From the NCBI GenBank assembly GCA_937975765.1, contig CALJUR010000064.1, positions 1 to 16,610 of the forward strand: a stretch of DNA of 16,610 nt, in the 5' to 3' direction. A program made the translations under genes and the position numbers. Below the pieces are notes generated by a model that worked only from the letters and a program-made list of their open reading frames with translations, was not told where the DNA came from and made no database searches. The stretch comes from an uncultured Myxococcales bacterium (GTDB lineage Bacteria; Myxococcota_A; UBA9042; DTJE01). Below, piece by piece: positions 1 through 6,870 of the stretch (within the stretch, counting starts at the first letter, position 1; the number at the start of each line of letters is the position of its first letter).

Positions 1-1766
1 GCTATGTCCCGATCGACGAGTTCCTGGACGTGGACGGCAAGCTGACCCTGAAGGTTGGCGACAAGGTCCAGGTCTACGTCGAGGCCCGCGAGAACCGCGA
101 GGGCCTGGTCGAACTGTCCCGCGAGAAGGCCGAGAAGCTGAAGATCTGGGACGAGATTTCGGCGGCCGCCGAGCGCGACGGCGTGGTGGAAGGCGTGGTC
201 CTGTCCCGCGTCAAGGGCGGCCTGACCGTCGACATCGGCGTCAAGGCGTTCCTGCCCGGTTCGCAGATCGACCTGCGCCCGGTTCGCGGCCTGGACCGTT
301 ACATCGGCCAGAAGCTGCGCTTCAAGGTCATCAAGTTCAACCGCCGCCGCGGCAACATCGTGCTGTCGCGCCGCGCCCTGCTCGAGAAGGAGCGCGAGGA
401 GCTCAAGTCCAAGACCCTGGCGACCCTGGCGGTCGGGCAGGTGCTGGACGGCACCGTGATGAACATCACGGAGTACGGCTGCTTCGTGGACCTGGGCGGC
501 ATCGACGGCCTGCTGCACATCACCGACATGTCCTGGGGCCGCATCAACCATCCGTCCGAGATGGTGCAGGTCGGCGACCGGGTGAAGGTCAAGGTCCTGA
601 AGTTCGACCCGGCGACCGAGCGTGTCAGCCTGGGCATGAAGCAGATCAGCGAGGATCCGTGGATCCGCGCCGGCGAGCGCTACAACGTGGACGATCGCGT
701 GCACGGCAAGGTCGTGTCGCTGGCCGACTACGGCGCGTTCGTGGAACTGGAAGCGGGCATCGAGGGCCTGATCCACGTCAGCGAGATGTCGTGGACCAAG
801 AAGGTCAAGCACCCGTCGAAGATCCTCAACGTCGGCGACGACGTCGAGGCGGTCGTCCTGCAGGTCGACGCCCGCAACAAGCGGATCGCGCTGGGCCTGA
901 AGCAGACCGAGATCAACCCCTGGAACCTGCTGCGCGAGAAGTACCCGGTCGGCACCCACGTGCAGGGCAAGGTGCGCTCGGTCACGTCGTTCGGCATCTT
1001 CGTCGGCATCGAGGAAGGCATCGACGGCCTGATCCACCTGCAGGACATCTCCTGGTCCCGCAAGATCAAGAACCCGGCCGACATGTTCAAGAAGGGCGAC
1101 GAAGTCGAGGCCATCGTCCTGCACATCGACCCGGACAAGGAGCGCTTCGCCCTGGGCATCAAGCAGATGGGCGTGGATCCGTGGGAGAAGGTGCACGACA
1201 AGTACCCGATCGGCTCGATCGTCACCGGCACGGTCAGCAAGGTGCTGGACTTCGGCGCCATCGTCGAGCTGGAAGACGAGGTCGAGGGCCTGGTGCACGT
1301 GTCCGAGATCCGCACCGAGAAGGTGGACAACGTCGCCAAGGTGCTGAAGGCCGGCGACCCGATCACCGCGATGGTCATCAACCTGATCCCCGAGGAGCGC
1401 AAGCTGGGCCTGTCCATGCGGCGCCACCAGGAGGCCCAGGAGTCCGGCGACTACCAGGAGTACCTGCGCGCCCAGAAGACCACGCCGACCACGATCGGCG
1501 ACCTGATCCGCGAGAAGCTGGACGTGTCGGCGCTGCCGAAGAACGCGGGCGCGGCGAAGAAGGCCGCCGAGGCCGAGGCTGCCACGGAGGCGCCTGCCGA
1601 GACGACCGAGACGGCTCCCGAGGCCGCTCCCGAGGCCGCTCCCGAGACGGCTCCCGAGGCCGCGCCGGAGGCCGCCCCCGAGGCCGCTCCCGAGACGGCT
1701 CCCGAGGCCGCCCCGGAGGCCGTCGAGGCCGCCCCCGAGGCCGTCGAGGAGAAGCCCGCCGAGTAG
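1..1766 (+). CDS. rpsA: 30S ribosomal protein S1 (5' end outside window)
   Basis: S1 binds mRNA on the small ribosomal subunit and helps initiate translation of structured messages. The frame is open from nt 3 (YVPIDEF...), so the gene begins left of the window and the GTG at nt 30 is an internal Val codon. Visible are the end of one S1 repeat (to about nt 131) and five complete S1/OB-fold repeats at about nt 180-383, 435-647, 690-908, 951-1169 and 1212-1424, with typical motifs such as GLIHVSEMSW, GLLHITDMSW and VGDRVKVKVL. The segment GLVELSREKAEKLKIW matches the end of domain 1 of six-domain S1 proteins, so probably fewer than 100 residues are missing. The last 50 or so residues are an unusual Glu-Ala-Ala-Pro repeat tail ending KPAE. 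Codon use matches the neighbouring genes. The identification is secure; only the start is unknown. Confidence 0.97.
   Translation, partial: YVPIDEFLDVDGKLTLKVGDKVQVYVEARENREGLVELSREKAEKLKIWDEISAAAERDGVVEGVVLSRVKGGLTVDIGVKAFLPGSQIDLRPVRGLDRYIGQKLRFKVIKFNRRRGNIVLSRRALLEKEREELKSKTLATLAVGQVLDGTVMNITEYGCFVDLGGIDGLLHITDMSWGRINHPSEMVQVGDRVKVKVLKFDPATERVSLGMKQISEDPWIRAGERYNVDDRVHGKVVSLADYGAFVELEAGIEGLIHVSEMSWTKKVKHPSKILNVGDDVEAVVLQVDARNKRIALGLKQTEINPWNLLREKYPVGTHVQGKVRSVTSFGIFVGIEEGIDGLIHLQDISWSRKIKNPADMFKKGDEVEAIVLHIDPDKERFALGIKQMGVDPWEKVHDKYPIGSIVTGTVSKVLDFGAIVELEDEVEGLVHVSEIRTEKVDNVAKVLKAGDPITAMVINLIPEERKLGLSMRRHQEAQESGDYQEYLRAQKTTPTTIGDLIREKLDVSALPKNAGAAKKAAEAEAATEAPAETTETAPEAAPEAAPETAPEAAPEAAPEAAPETAPEAAPEAVEAAPEAVEEKPAE
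1608..1751 (+). repeat. 12-nt tandem repeat coding an EAAP/ETAP tail in S1
   Basis: A 12-nt unit of the form GAG-(GCC or ACG)-GCN-CCN is repeated about ten times in frame at the 3' end of the S1 gene. It encodes EAAP or ETAP units and ends in a variant with EAVEAAPEAVEE. The array is disordered, acidic low-complexity sequence. Length variation by slippage is likely but cannot be seen from one sequence. Confidence 0.9.
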
Positions 1767-1803
1767 CGGCGATCCCGTCCCTCCCCTGACGATTCCCCCG
1801 ATC

Positions 1804-1828
1804 TCCCCGGCCCGGAACGACCCGGGGA
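1804..1828. terminator. Possible bidirectional hairpin between convergent genes
   Basis: A perfect 7-bp stem (TCCCCGG at 1804-1810, CCGGGGA at 1822-1828) with an 11-nt loop sits in the 108-nt gap between the S1 stop and the stop of the convergent GYF-domain gene. There is no T-tract on either side, so it is only a candidate terminator, chosen mainly for its position. Confidence 0.3.
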
Positions 1829-1874
1829 CCGATCCGTCCCGGACGCGGCGGCGGCATGACGAACGGCGGCGAGG

Positions 1875-2771
1875 CTACTGCGCGACGTGCAGCGGGATCT
1901 GCATGACCTGGGCGGCGCCCGCGAACGGCGGGACCTTCACGCCCGAGGTCGATGCGCGGGCGCAGGACGCCAGTTCCGGGGTCGGGGCAGGGCGGGTGTC
2001 GAGACGGGAGACCTGCACGGTGCCGCGGGGCATCAGGTAGATGAAGACCTCGCCACCCTCGAAGTCGGGATTGCGGCCGGCCTCGGCCCGGAAGCAGCGG
2101 ATCAGGCGGGGGGCCACCGTGCGCTGGACGCCGTCCAGGTCCGCCTGGCTCAGTTCGCGGCCGCCCGACACGTCCTCGGCGCCGAACGACAGGTCGACCT
2201 CCGCGGCCATCTGCACGCTGCCGGCCCCGCCGGACGACGACCCCTGGCTGGAGCCGCCGTTCCTGCCCCGTGCCGGTCGCGCCGCCTTCGGGGCCACCGG
2301 TGCGGCCGTGACCTTCGCGGGTTCGGCGATCATCGCGCGCAGGGGCACCACGTGCTCGAAATGCAGGTCCTTGTAGAAGTTCGTGGGGTAGCCGGCCAGC
2401 ACGGGAGGTGGCGGCCGCAGCAGGAAGAAGGCCGCGACGCCGCCCGCGACGACCAGCCCGGCCCCGGCGAGCCACGGCAGGCGGGTCGACCACCAGTTCC
2501 CGCGATGGACCGCCTCGTGGTCCGCGGCGATCTCGGCCTGACGCGCCGCCTCGGCCGCCCGGCGATGCTGCTCCTCGATGAACAGCCGGAACCTCGGGAC
2601 GTCCTGCACCCGGGTCCACTGGCGCGTGCGGCGGTTGTAGATCTCGGTCTCGGGCCGGATCTCCTTGTGCTGGATGCAGTATTCCATCTCGCTGGTCGTG
2701 AACGGGCCGTAGTCCATCCCGTCACGCTTGTACATCCAGCGGTCGAGGGCGTCGTCCTTCAGGATCGTCAT
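1875..2771 (-). CDS. GYF-domain membrane protein with AgmX/TonB-like C-terminal domain
   Basis: The protein has 298 residues. Residues 12-62 form a GYF_2-type domain (YKRDGMDYGPFTTSEM, then QWTRVQDVPRF). Residues 65-90 are charged and helical. Residues 99-118 form one hydrophobic membrane segment (LPWLAGAGLVVAGGVAAFFL). A Pro/Ala/Gly/Ser linker follows, and residues 190-298 form a TonB-like or AgmX/PglI-like domain (APRLIRCF, MPRGTVQVSRL, ELASCARA, AQVMQIPLHV). The expected topology puts GYF in the cytoplasm and the C-terminal domain in the periplasm. In Myxococcus, the gliding protein AgmX/GltJ combines the same elements, but this protein is far shorter and lacks a visible zinc ribbon, so the link is architectural only. 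The open frame extends upstream to 2945 into lipB, but ATG at 2771 is chosen because the GYF domain follows at once and the upstream extension looks like antisense lipB. It is the last gene of the operon, 56 nt after lipB. Confidence 0.82.
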   Translation of the reverse strand: MTILKDDALDRWMYKRDGMDYGPFTTSEMEYCIQHKEIRPETEIYNRRTRQWTRVQDVPRFRLFIEEQHRRAAEAARQAEIAADHEAVHRGNWWSTRLPWLAGAGLVVAGGVAAFFLLRPPPPVLAGYPTNFYKDLHFEHVVPLRAMIAEPAKVTAAPVAPKAARPARGRNGGSSQGSSSGGAGSVQMAAEVDLSFGAEDVSGGRELSQADLDGVQRTVAPRLIRCFRAEAGRNPDFEGGEVFIYLMPRGTVQVSRLDTRPAPTPELASCARASTSGVKVPPFAGAAQVMQIPLHVAQ

Positions 2772-2827
2772 CGGGTCGGAACCCCCAGGCTTCGGAGCCG
2801 GATCATGGGCGCGGTGCGGCCGCGTCG

Positions 2828-3478
2828 TCAAGGGTGGACGCGGGCGGCGATGCACTCGGCCAGGGCCCGCGTGGTCGCGTCCGGGTCCGGGCAGGCACCG
2901 GTCAGCCCCTCGACCGACGCGACGGGCTGGTTGCGCACCTTGCACGGGTCGATGTACCCGAACCCGCGCAGGTCCCGGCCCAGGTTCATCGCCACGCCGT
3001 GCGTCGTGATCTCCTTCGACAGGTGGTAGCCGACCGAGGCGACCTTCGCGCCGTCGACATAGGCCCCCGGGCGCTCCGGGTCCCAGTGCGCCACCACGCC
3101 CAGCCCGCGCAGGACCTCCAGCACCGCCTCCCCCGTGGCCTCCAGCAGCCGCGGCACCGTCAGTTGCAGGCGCCGCAGGTCCAGGATCGGGTACACCACC
3201 GCCTGGTCCGGGTAGTGGTAGGTCGCGCCGCCGCCGCGGTCCACCGGGAACAGGTCCACGCCCAGCCGCGAGAGCGCTTCCCGCGTCAGGTGCAACTCGC
3301 CCGCCGCCGCGCGCCGGCCCATCGTGATCACGGGCGGGTGGCGGGTCGCCAGCAGGATGCCGGAACGGTGCCCCTGCCGGACGCGGTCCGCGGCCGCGGC
3401 CTGTGCCTCCAGGCCGGTGGCATAGGGGACCAGGCCCAGCGGGACGATCTCGAAGTCGGGTGCCATCCGTTCATCCAT
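2828..3478 (-). CDS. lipB: Octanoyl-[acyl carrier protein]:protein N-octanoyltransferase
   Basis: LipB moves the octanoyl group from octanoyl-ACP to a lysine of lipoyl domains (pyruvate and 2-oxoglutarate dehydrogenases, GcvH), the first step of lipoate synthesis in the cytoplasm. The 216-residue protein has the family motifs RHPPVITMGRR (46-56), DRGGGATYHYPDQ (80-92) and GAYVDGAKVAS (138-148). Catalytic Lys145 and Cys179 (in IDPCK) are 34 residues apart, the same spacing as K135/C169 in E. coli. The start ATG at 3478 overlaps the stop of the upstream gene by 8 nt (ATGGATGA), which suggests translational coupling. An in-frame ATG at 3466 is a possible alternative start, and neither has a strong Shine-Dalgarno. 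No lipA is present in the window. Confidence 0.95.
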   Translation of the reverse strand: MDERMAPDFEIVPLGLVPYATGLEAQAAAADRVRQGHRSGILLATRHPPVITMGRRAAAGELHLTREALSRLGVDLFPVDRGGGATYHYPDQAVVYPILDLRRLQLTVPRLLEATGEAVLEVLRGLGVVAHWDPERPGAYVDGAKVASVGYHLSKEITTHGVAMNLGRDLRGFGYIDPCKVRNQPVASVEGLTGACPDPDATTRALAECIAARVHP

Positions 3479-3890
3479 CCCGGTCCGAGGGGGCCTTGCG
3501 GGCCTGCTTCACGTCCGACCGTCGGTGCTTTCCTTCCAGCATCCTTTCCTGGGCGCGCTTCGACCGCTTGCGCTTCTGGCGGCGGATCTTCTCGATGGCC
3601 TGCTGCCTCGCGCTGGCCAGCCCCAGCCGCTCCTCCTCGATGCGCTCCACCAGGCGCTGCCGGGCCAGGAACCGGTTCAGGGCCTGGCTGCGCGACTCGC
3701 TGCAGCGGACGGTCGTCCCCGTCGGCAGGTGCACCAGTTGCACGCAGGACGACACCTTGTTGACGTTCTGGCCGCCGGGTCCCGACGACCGCACGAACGT
3801 CTCCTCCAGGTCCTCCTCGCGCAGGCCCAGGGCCGCCATGCGGGTCTCCAGGGCCTTCTGCTTGTCCGGGCCGACCGGGAACTCGGCCAT
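3471..3890 (-). CDS. Peptide chain release factor-like protein (GGQ domain)
   Basis: This 139-residue protein is a stand-alone class-I release factor catalytic domain. The peptidyl-tRNA hydrolysis motif is present as SGPGGQNVNK, with GGQ at residues 39-41. It is followed by RSQALNRFLARQRLVERI and a Lys/Arg-rich tail (KIRRQKRKRSKRAQERM), as in ribosome-rescue members such as ArfB/YaeJ and mtRF-R (C12orf65). There is no stop-codon recognition domain, so the expected role is releasing peptides from stalled ribosomes or split 50S subunits. The N-terminal lead (MAEFPVGPDKQKALETRM) is more like the C12orf65-type bacterial group than ArfB, judged from memory of those families. The frame is open up to 3989, but ATG at 3890 is preceded by a clear AGGAGG at 6-nt spacing. 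It is the first gene of the operon with lipB and the GYF protein. Confidence 0.88.
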   Translation of the reverse strand: MAEFPVGPDKQKALETRMAALGLREEDLEETFVRSSGPGGQNVNKVSSCVQLVHLPTGTTVRCSESRSQALNRFLARQRLVERIEEERLGLASARQQAIEKIRRQKRKRSKRAQERMLEGKHRRSDVKQARKAPSDRDG

Positions 3891-3896
3891 CGCGTG

Positions 3897-3902
3897 CCTC
3901 CT
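3897..3902 (-). promoter_or_regulatory. Shine-Dalgarno setting the start of the GGQ protein
   Basis: On the minus strand AGGAGG lies 6 nt before the ATG at 3888-3890. This decides between that start and a longer open frame reaching 3989, whose N-terminal residues (Arg-rich, no family similarity) look non-coding. Confidence 0.75.
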
Positions 3903-4005
3903 CGCCCGGCGCGACTCTCGCACGGAAGGGCGGTCGCTGTCACGGGTGGCACGCGGGCGCCGGCGCTCGCCGGGGCCGACGGCCGGCATCCGGGGCCTCG
4001 CGAGG

Positions 4006-4036
4006 CTTGACCGTCAAGGCCGTTTCCGAATACGCT
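4006..4036 (+). promoter_or_regulatory. Candidate sigma-70 promoter with overlapping palindrome
   Basis: TTGACC (4007-4012), an 18-nt spacer and TACGCT (4031-4036) form a plausible -35/-10 pair, with the -10 element 52 nt before the lipoprotein start at 4088. The -35 lies inside a perfect 13-bp palindrome, CTTGAC-C-GTCAAG (4006-4018), which could be an operator. It lies in the 197-nt divergent gap between the GGQ-protein operon and the envelope operon. Confidence 0.42.
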
Positions 4037-4087
4037 GTCGGCGTTCCCGGCTTGGTGACAGGCTTTTCTCACGAACGAGGTGGCTCG

Positions 4088-4954
4088 ATGCTGCTCCGCA
4101 AGAACATGATCTTTGTCATGATCGCGATCGGGGCCCTGTCCGTGGGCTGCGGCGGGGACGAGGGCGACGACAACACCGGGGACGCCACGTTCACCGGGAA
4201 ACTGGTCGATTTCGCCTCCAAGACCGGCCGCAAGGGCGTGGACCTGGTCGTGCTGGACAACGACACGGGCCTGCCGCTGGACCCGGCGACGTTCCCGTCC
4301 TTCAAGTCGGGCGACGACGGCAAGATCGAACTGGACCTGCCGAAGGGCATCATGGTCGCATTCCAGGCCACCGGCCAGGAGGACGTCGCCGCGCCCGCCA
4401 CGCCCATGAAGTTCCAGAAGACCTACATGTTCAACATCGACTCGGAGTCGCAGGGCAAGCGCATCTATGCCGTGAACACCATCACCTACACGACGGCGCC
4501 GATGACCGCGGGCATCCTCGTGGACAAGACCAAGGGCATCCTGGCCGGCACGATCTACTTCAAGGACCCCGCCACCGAGGAGGAGCAGTTCGTCGGGTGC
4601 GCCACCATCGAGGCCATCCCCGCGGACGGCAGCAGCACCGATCCGCAGGGCGACGTCCGATACTTCGACCCGCGGAACGACCTGCCGGCCTCCCTGGTCA
4701 ACGCGCAGTTCACGACCACCGGCCTGGCGGGCACCAGCCGCTACATCATCGCGAACCTGCCCGAGGGCCAGTACAAGCTGGTCGTGAAGGTCGACGGCGT
4801 CCAGGTGAACCCCGGGGCCAACGAGGTCGTGCTGCGATCGTATCCCGACAGCATCGCCATCTCGAACATCTACGTGACCGCGCCCGGCGACGCGACGAAG
4901 AACCCGACCCCGGCGCGGGCCGAGTGCACCGTGGACGAGGCCGACCCGATGTGA
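4088..4954 (+). CDS. Lipoprotein of unknown function, first gene of DUF1302/DUF1329 operon
   Basis: The 288-residue protein has a lipoprotein signal: MLLRK, a hydrophobic stretch, and LSVGC with Cys21 as the lipidation site. The lipobox is relaxed because -3 is Ser. A short Gly/Asp tether (GGDEGDDNTGD) follows. The rest is predicted to be beta-rich: an early region (FTGKLVDFASKTGRKGVDLV) and a late one (SRYIIANLPEGQYKLVVKVD) both resemble carboxypeptidase-regulatory-like or transthyretin-like beta-sandwich repeats, but I do not recognise a named family. The start at 4088 is chosen because GAGGTGG lies just upstream (4077-4083) and the signal peptide begins there; the frame is open back to 4007, over the promoter. 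The DUF1302 gene starts 47 nt after its stop, so it is probably an envelope partner of that system. Confidence 0.8.
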   Translation: MLLRKNMIFVMIAIGALSVGCGGDEGDDNTGDATFTGKLVDFASKTGRKGVDLVVLDNDTGLPLDPATFPSFKSGDDGKIELDLPKGIMVAFQATGQEDVAAPATPMKFQKTYMFNIDSESQGKRIYAVNTITYTTAPMTAGILVDKTKGILAGTIYFKDPATEEEQFVGCATIEAIPADGSSTDPQGDVRYFDPRNDLPASLVNAQFTTTGLAGTSRYIIANLPEGQYKLVVKVDGVQVNPGANEVVLRSYPDSIAISNIYVTAPGDATKNPTPARAECTVDEADPM

Positions 4955-4990
4955 CCGCCGCGCCGGTCCATCCCCGAACCCGCATCCGCC

Positions 4991-4998
4991 GGGAGGAG
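4991..4998 (+). promoter_or_regulatory. Shine-Dalgarno setting the DUF1302 start
   Basis: GGGAGGAG ends 3 nt before the ATG at 5002. The same frame is open from 3403, but everything upstream is antisense to the GGQ gene or out of frame with the lipoprotein. The ribosome site plus the signal peptide that follows fix the true start. Confidence 0.7.
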
Positions 4999-5001
4999 TC
5001 C

Positions 5002-6843
5002 ATGAAGCGAACTGCCTGGCTGCCTGCCGTCGTCGCGGGCATCACCGCCTTCCTGCTGCAGGGGGCACCAGCCCGCGCGGCAGACGAACCGCAACCGGTG
5101 GCCCAGGTTCCCGTCGCGCTGCCGGTGCCGCAGGTCCAGCCGCCCGCGCCCACCGATGTGACGGCCGCCGCCTTCCCCGAGGGCACCGACGTCGAGCCCG
5201 AGTGGCGCGTGTCCGCGTCGATGATGAACCAGACGGGCGTCTTCGTGTCGCGCGAAAAGACCGTCGACGCCCTGAAGTACGACGGCAACGGCAAGCCGGT
5301 GAAGGGCCAGGACCTGGTGCCGGAAAGCCACGGCGGCCATTTCGGCCGGCTGTCGATGTGCCGTTTCACCTTCCAGATGGACGCGGACTGGCGGCCGGCG
5401 AAGTGGGTGTCGGCGCACACGACCCTGCGACTGGTGCGGTCCCTGGAACTGGATGCGGACCAGGACGCGCAGGTTCCCGAGGCGGGCTACGGGTACACCG
5501 GGGACGGGAACGCCGACCTGCAGGAGAAGCGGCAGGGCTGGGCGCACGACCACTACTACTCGGAGACCCAGGTCCGCGAGTTCTACGTGAACCTGCGCCC
5601 GGCGAAATGGCTGGACCTGCGCCTGGGCCGGCAGATCGTGGCCTGGGGCGAGACCGGCAACGCCCGGCTGCTGGACGTCGTCAACCCGACCGACGCGACG
5701 TGGCACTTCGGCGCGGTGGAGTCCTACGAGGACCAGAAGATGCCGCTGTGGATGCTGCGCGTGATGGCCGACGTGCCGGCGCTGCGCGGCGGGCTGGACA
5801 TCGTGTGGGTCCCGATGCTGCCGCTGGTGGAGGACGGCGAGGACACGGTCACGGTGCCGCTGACCTTCGTCGGCGCCTGGGGCCTGCCGACGTCGCCCAA
5901 GCAGATCGACGACTCGGTATCGCCCAAGAAGGTCAACAGCAAGCGCATGGTGATCCCGCACGATTTCGGCACCGACAGCCGCGTGGGATTCCGGTGGAAG
6001 GGCAGCGCGACGCAGTGGGTCAACTACTCGCTGATGTACTACTGGACCCACCAGATGAGCCCGCCGATCCCGACCTACCTCCAGCAGCCGATCAAGGACT
6101 ACGACCCGGCGACGGGCAGCTACTCGTCCCGGGGTACCTACGACGTGGAACTGCACTTCCCGCGCCAGCACATCGTGGGCGTGTCGCTGGAGGGCCAGGT
6201 GCCGTTCCCGCTGGGCACGATGCTGAAGTGGGAGGCCGCTGTCGAGCCCGACCGCACCTACGCGATGACGTCGCAGGCCGGCAAGGTGGACCTGCGGCTG
6301 ATGGACAACAACACGGTCGAGCAGCAGTCCTTCCAGAGCCGCCGCCTGCTGACGTTCCAGCACGCCTTCACCCTTCAGCAGCCCTTCTGGATCCGGCCGG
6401 TCAACCGCGAGGAGCCGTTCGTGCTGCTGTTCCAGTTCCAGCACACCTGCGTGCCCGGCGTGAAGGACCTGGACCTGTCCTCCGCCGTCGTCGAGGTGCC
6501 CGGGTACGACACGACGGTGGTGCAGAAGCACCAGTTCCGCATCGTCGGCGCGCTGTTCACGTCGTTCCTGAAAGGGACGATCAACCCGAAGATCGCCGTG
6601 GCGTACATCCCGCGCAGCGTGCGCCTGGCGTACGTGAACGACGGGGGCTGGGGCTTCCAGTTGAAGAAGACGTCCGGCACCTACGGAAGCGGCTTCGCCA
6701 CGTTCTCCCTGGGGTTCAAGGTCCTGGACGACCTGCGGGCGACCGTGGCGTACAACCATTTCTTCGGCGACGAGCCCTACGAGGGGCTCGGCTTCTACCG
6801 GGACCGGAACGAGGTCAACTTCTCGGTGAAGTACCAGTTCTAG
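5002..6843 (+). CDS. DUF1302-family outer-membrane beta-barrel protein
   Basis: The 613-residue protein has a Sec signal peptide (MKRTAWLPAVVAGITAFLLQ, cleavage likely after GAPARA), then a Pro-rich linker and a long series of alternating aromatic/polar strands. Features typical of DUF1302 proteins include LRPAKWLDLRLGRQIVAWGE, DVVNPTD and the barrel ending VNFSVKYQF, whose final Phe is the classic signal for assembly by BAM. Members are porin-like outer-membrane proteins. In proteobacteria they often sit beside DUF1329 proteins and an RND/MMPL permease, in organisms that use hydrophobic or aromatic compounds; no permease is visible here. The substrate cannot be read from the sequence. The DUF1329 gene starts 27 nt downstream, so the pair is almost certainly co-transcribed. 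Confidence 0.83.
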   Translation: MKRTAWLPAVVAGITAFLLQGAPARAADEPQPVAQVPVALPVPQVQPPAPTDVTAAAFPEGTDVEPEWRVSASMMNQTGVFVSREKTVDALKYDGNGKPVKGQDLVPESHGGHFGRLSMCRFTFQMDADWRPAKWVSAHTTLRLVRSLELDADQDAQVPEAGYGYTGDGNADLQEKRQGWAHDHYYSETQVREFYVNLRPAKWLDLRLGRQIVAWGETGNARLLDVVNPTDATWHFGAVESYEDQKMPLWMLRVMADVPALRGGLDIVWVPMLPLVEDGEDTVTVPLTFVGAWGLPTSPKQIDDSVSPKKVNSKRMVIPHDFGTDSRVGFRWKGSATQWVNYSLMYYWTHQMSPPIPTYLQQPIKDYDPATGSYSSRGTYDVELHFPRQHIVGVSLEGQVPFPLGTMLKWEAAVEPDRTYAMTSQAGKVDLRLMDNNTVEQQSFQSRRLLTFQHAFTLQQPFWIRPVNREEPFVLLFQFQHTCVPGVKDLDLSSAVVEVPGYDTTVVQKHQFRIVGALFTSFLKGTINPKIAVAYIPRSVRLAYVNDGGWGFQLKKTSGTYGSGFATFSLGFKVLDDLRATVAYNHFFGDEPYEGLGFYRDRNEVNFSVKYQF

Positions 6844-6870
6844 GCCGCGGGACCGGGGAGGGGGAACGCC

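Noticed and set aside
1608..1751. The tandem repeat as a CRISPR array or a separate repeat locus
   Set aside because: The units are 12 nt without spacers and stay in frame as EAAP codons of the S1 gene.
1378..2619. A 413-codon minus-strand frame overlapping the S1 tail and the GYF gene
   Set aside because: It is another frame of the GYF gene continuing antisense to S1, Arg/Pro-rich without recognisable features.
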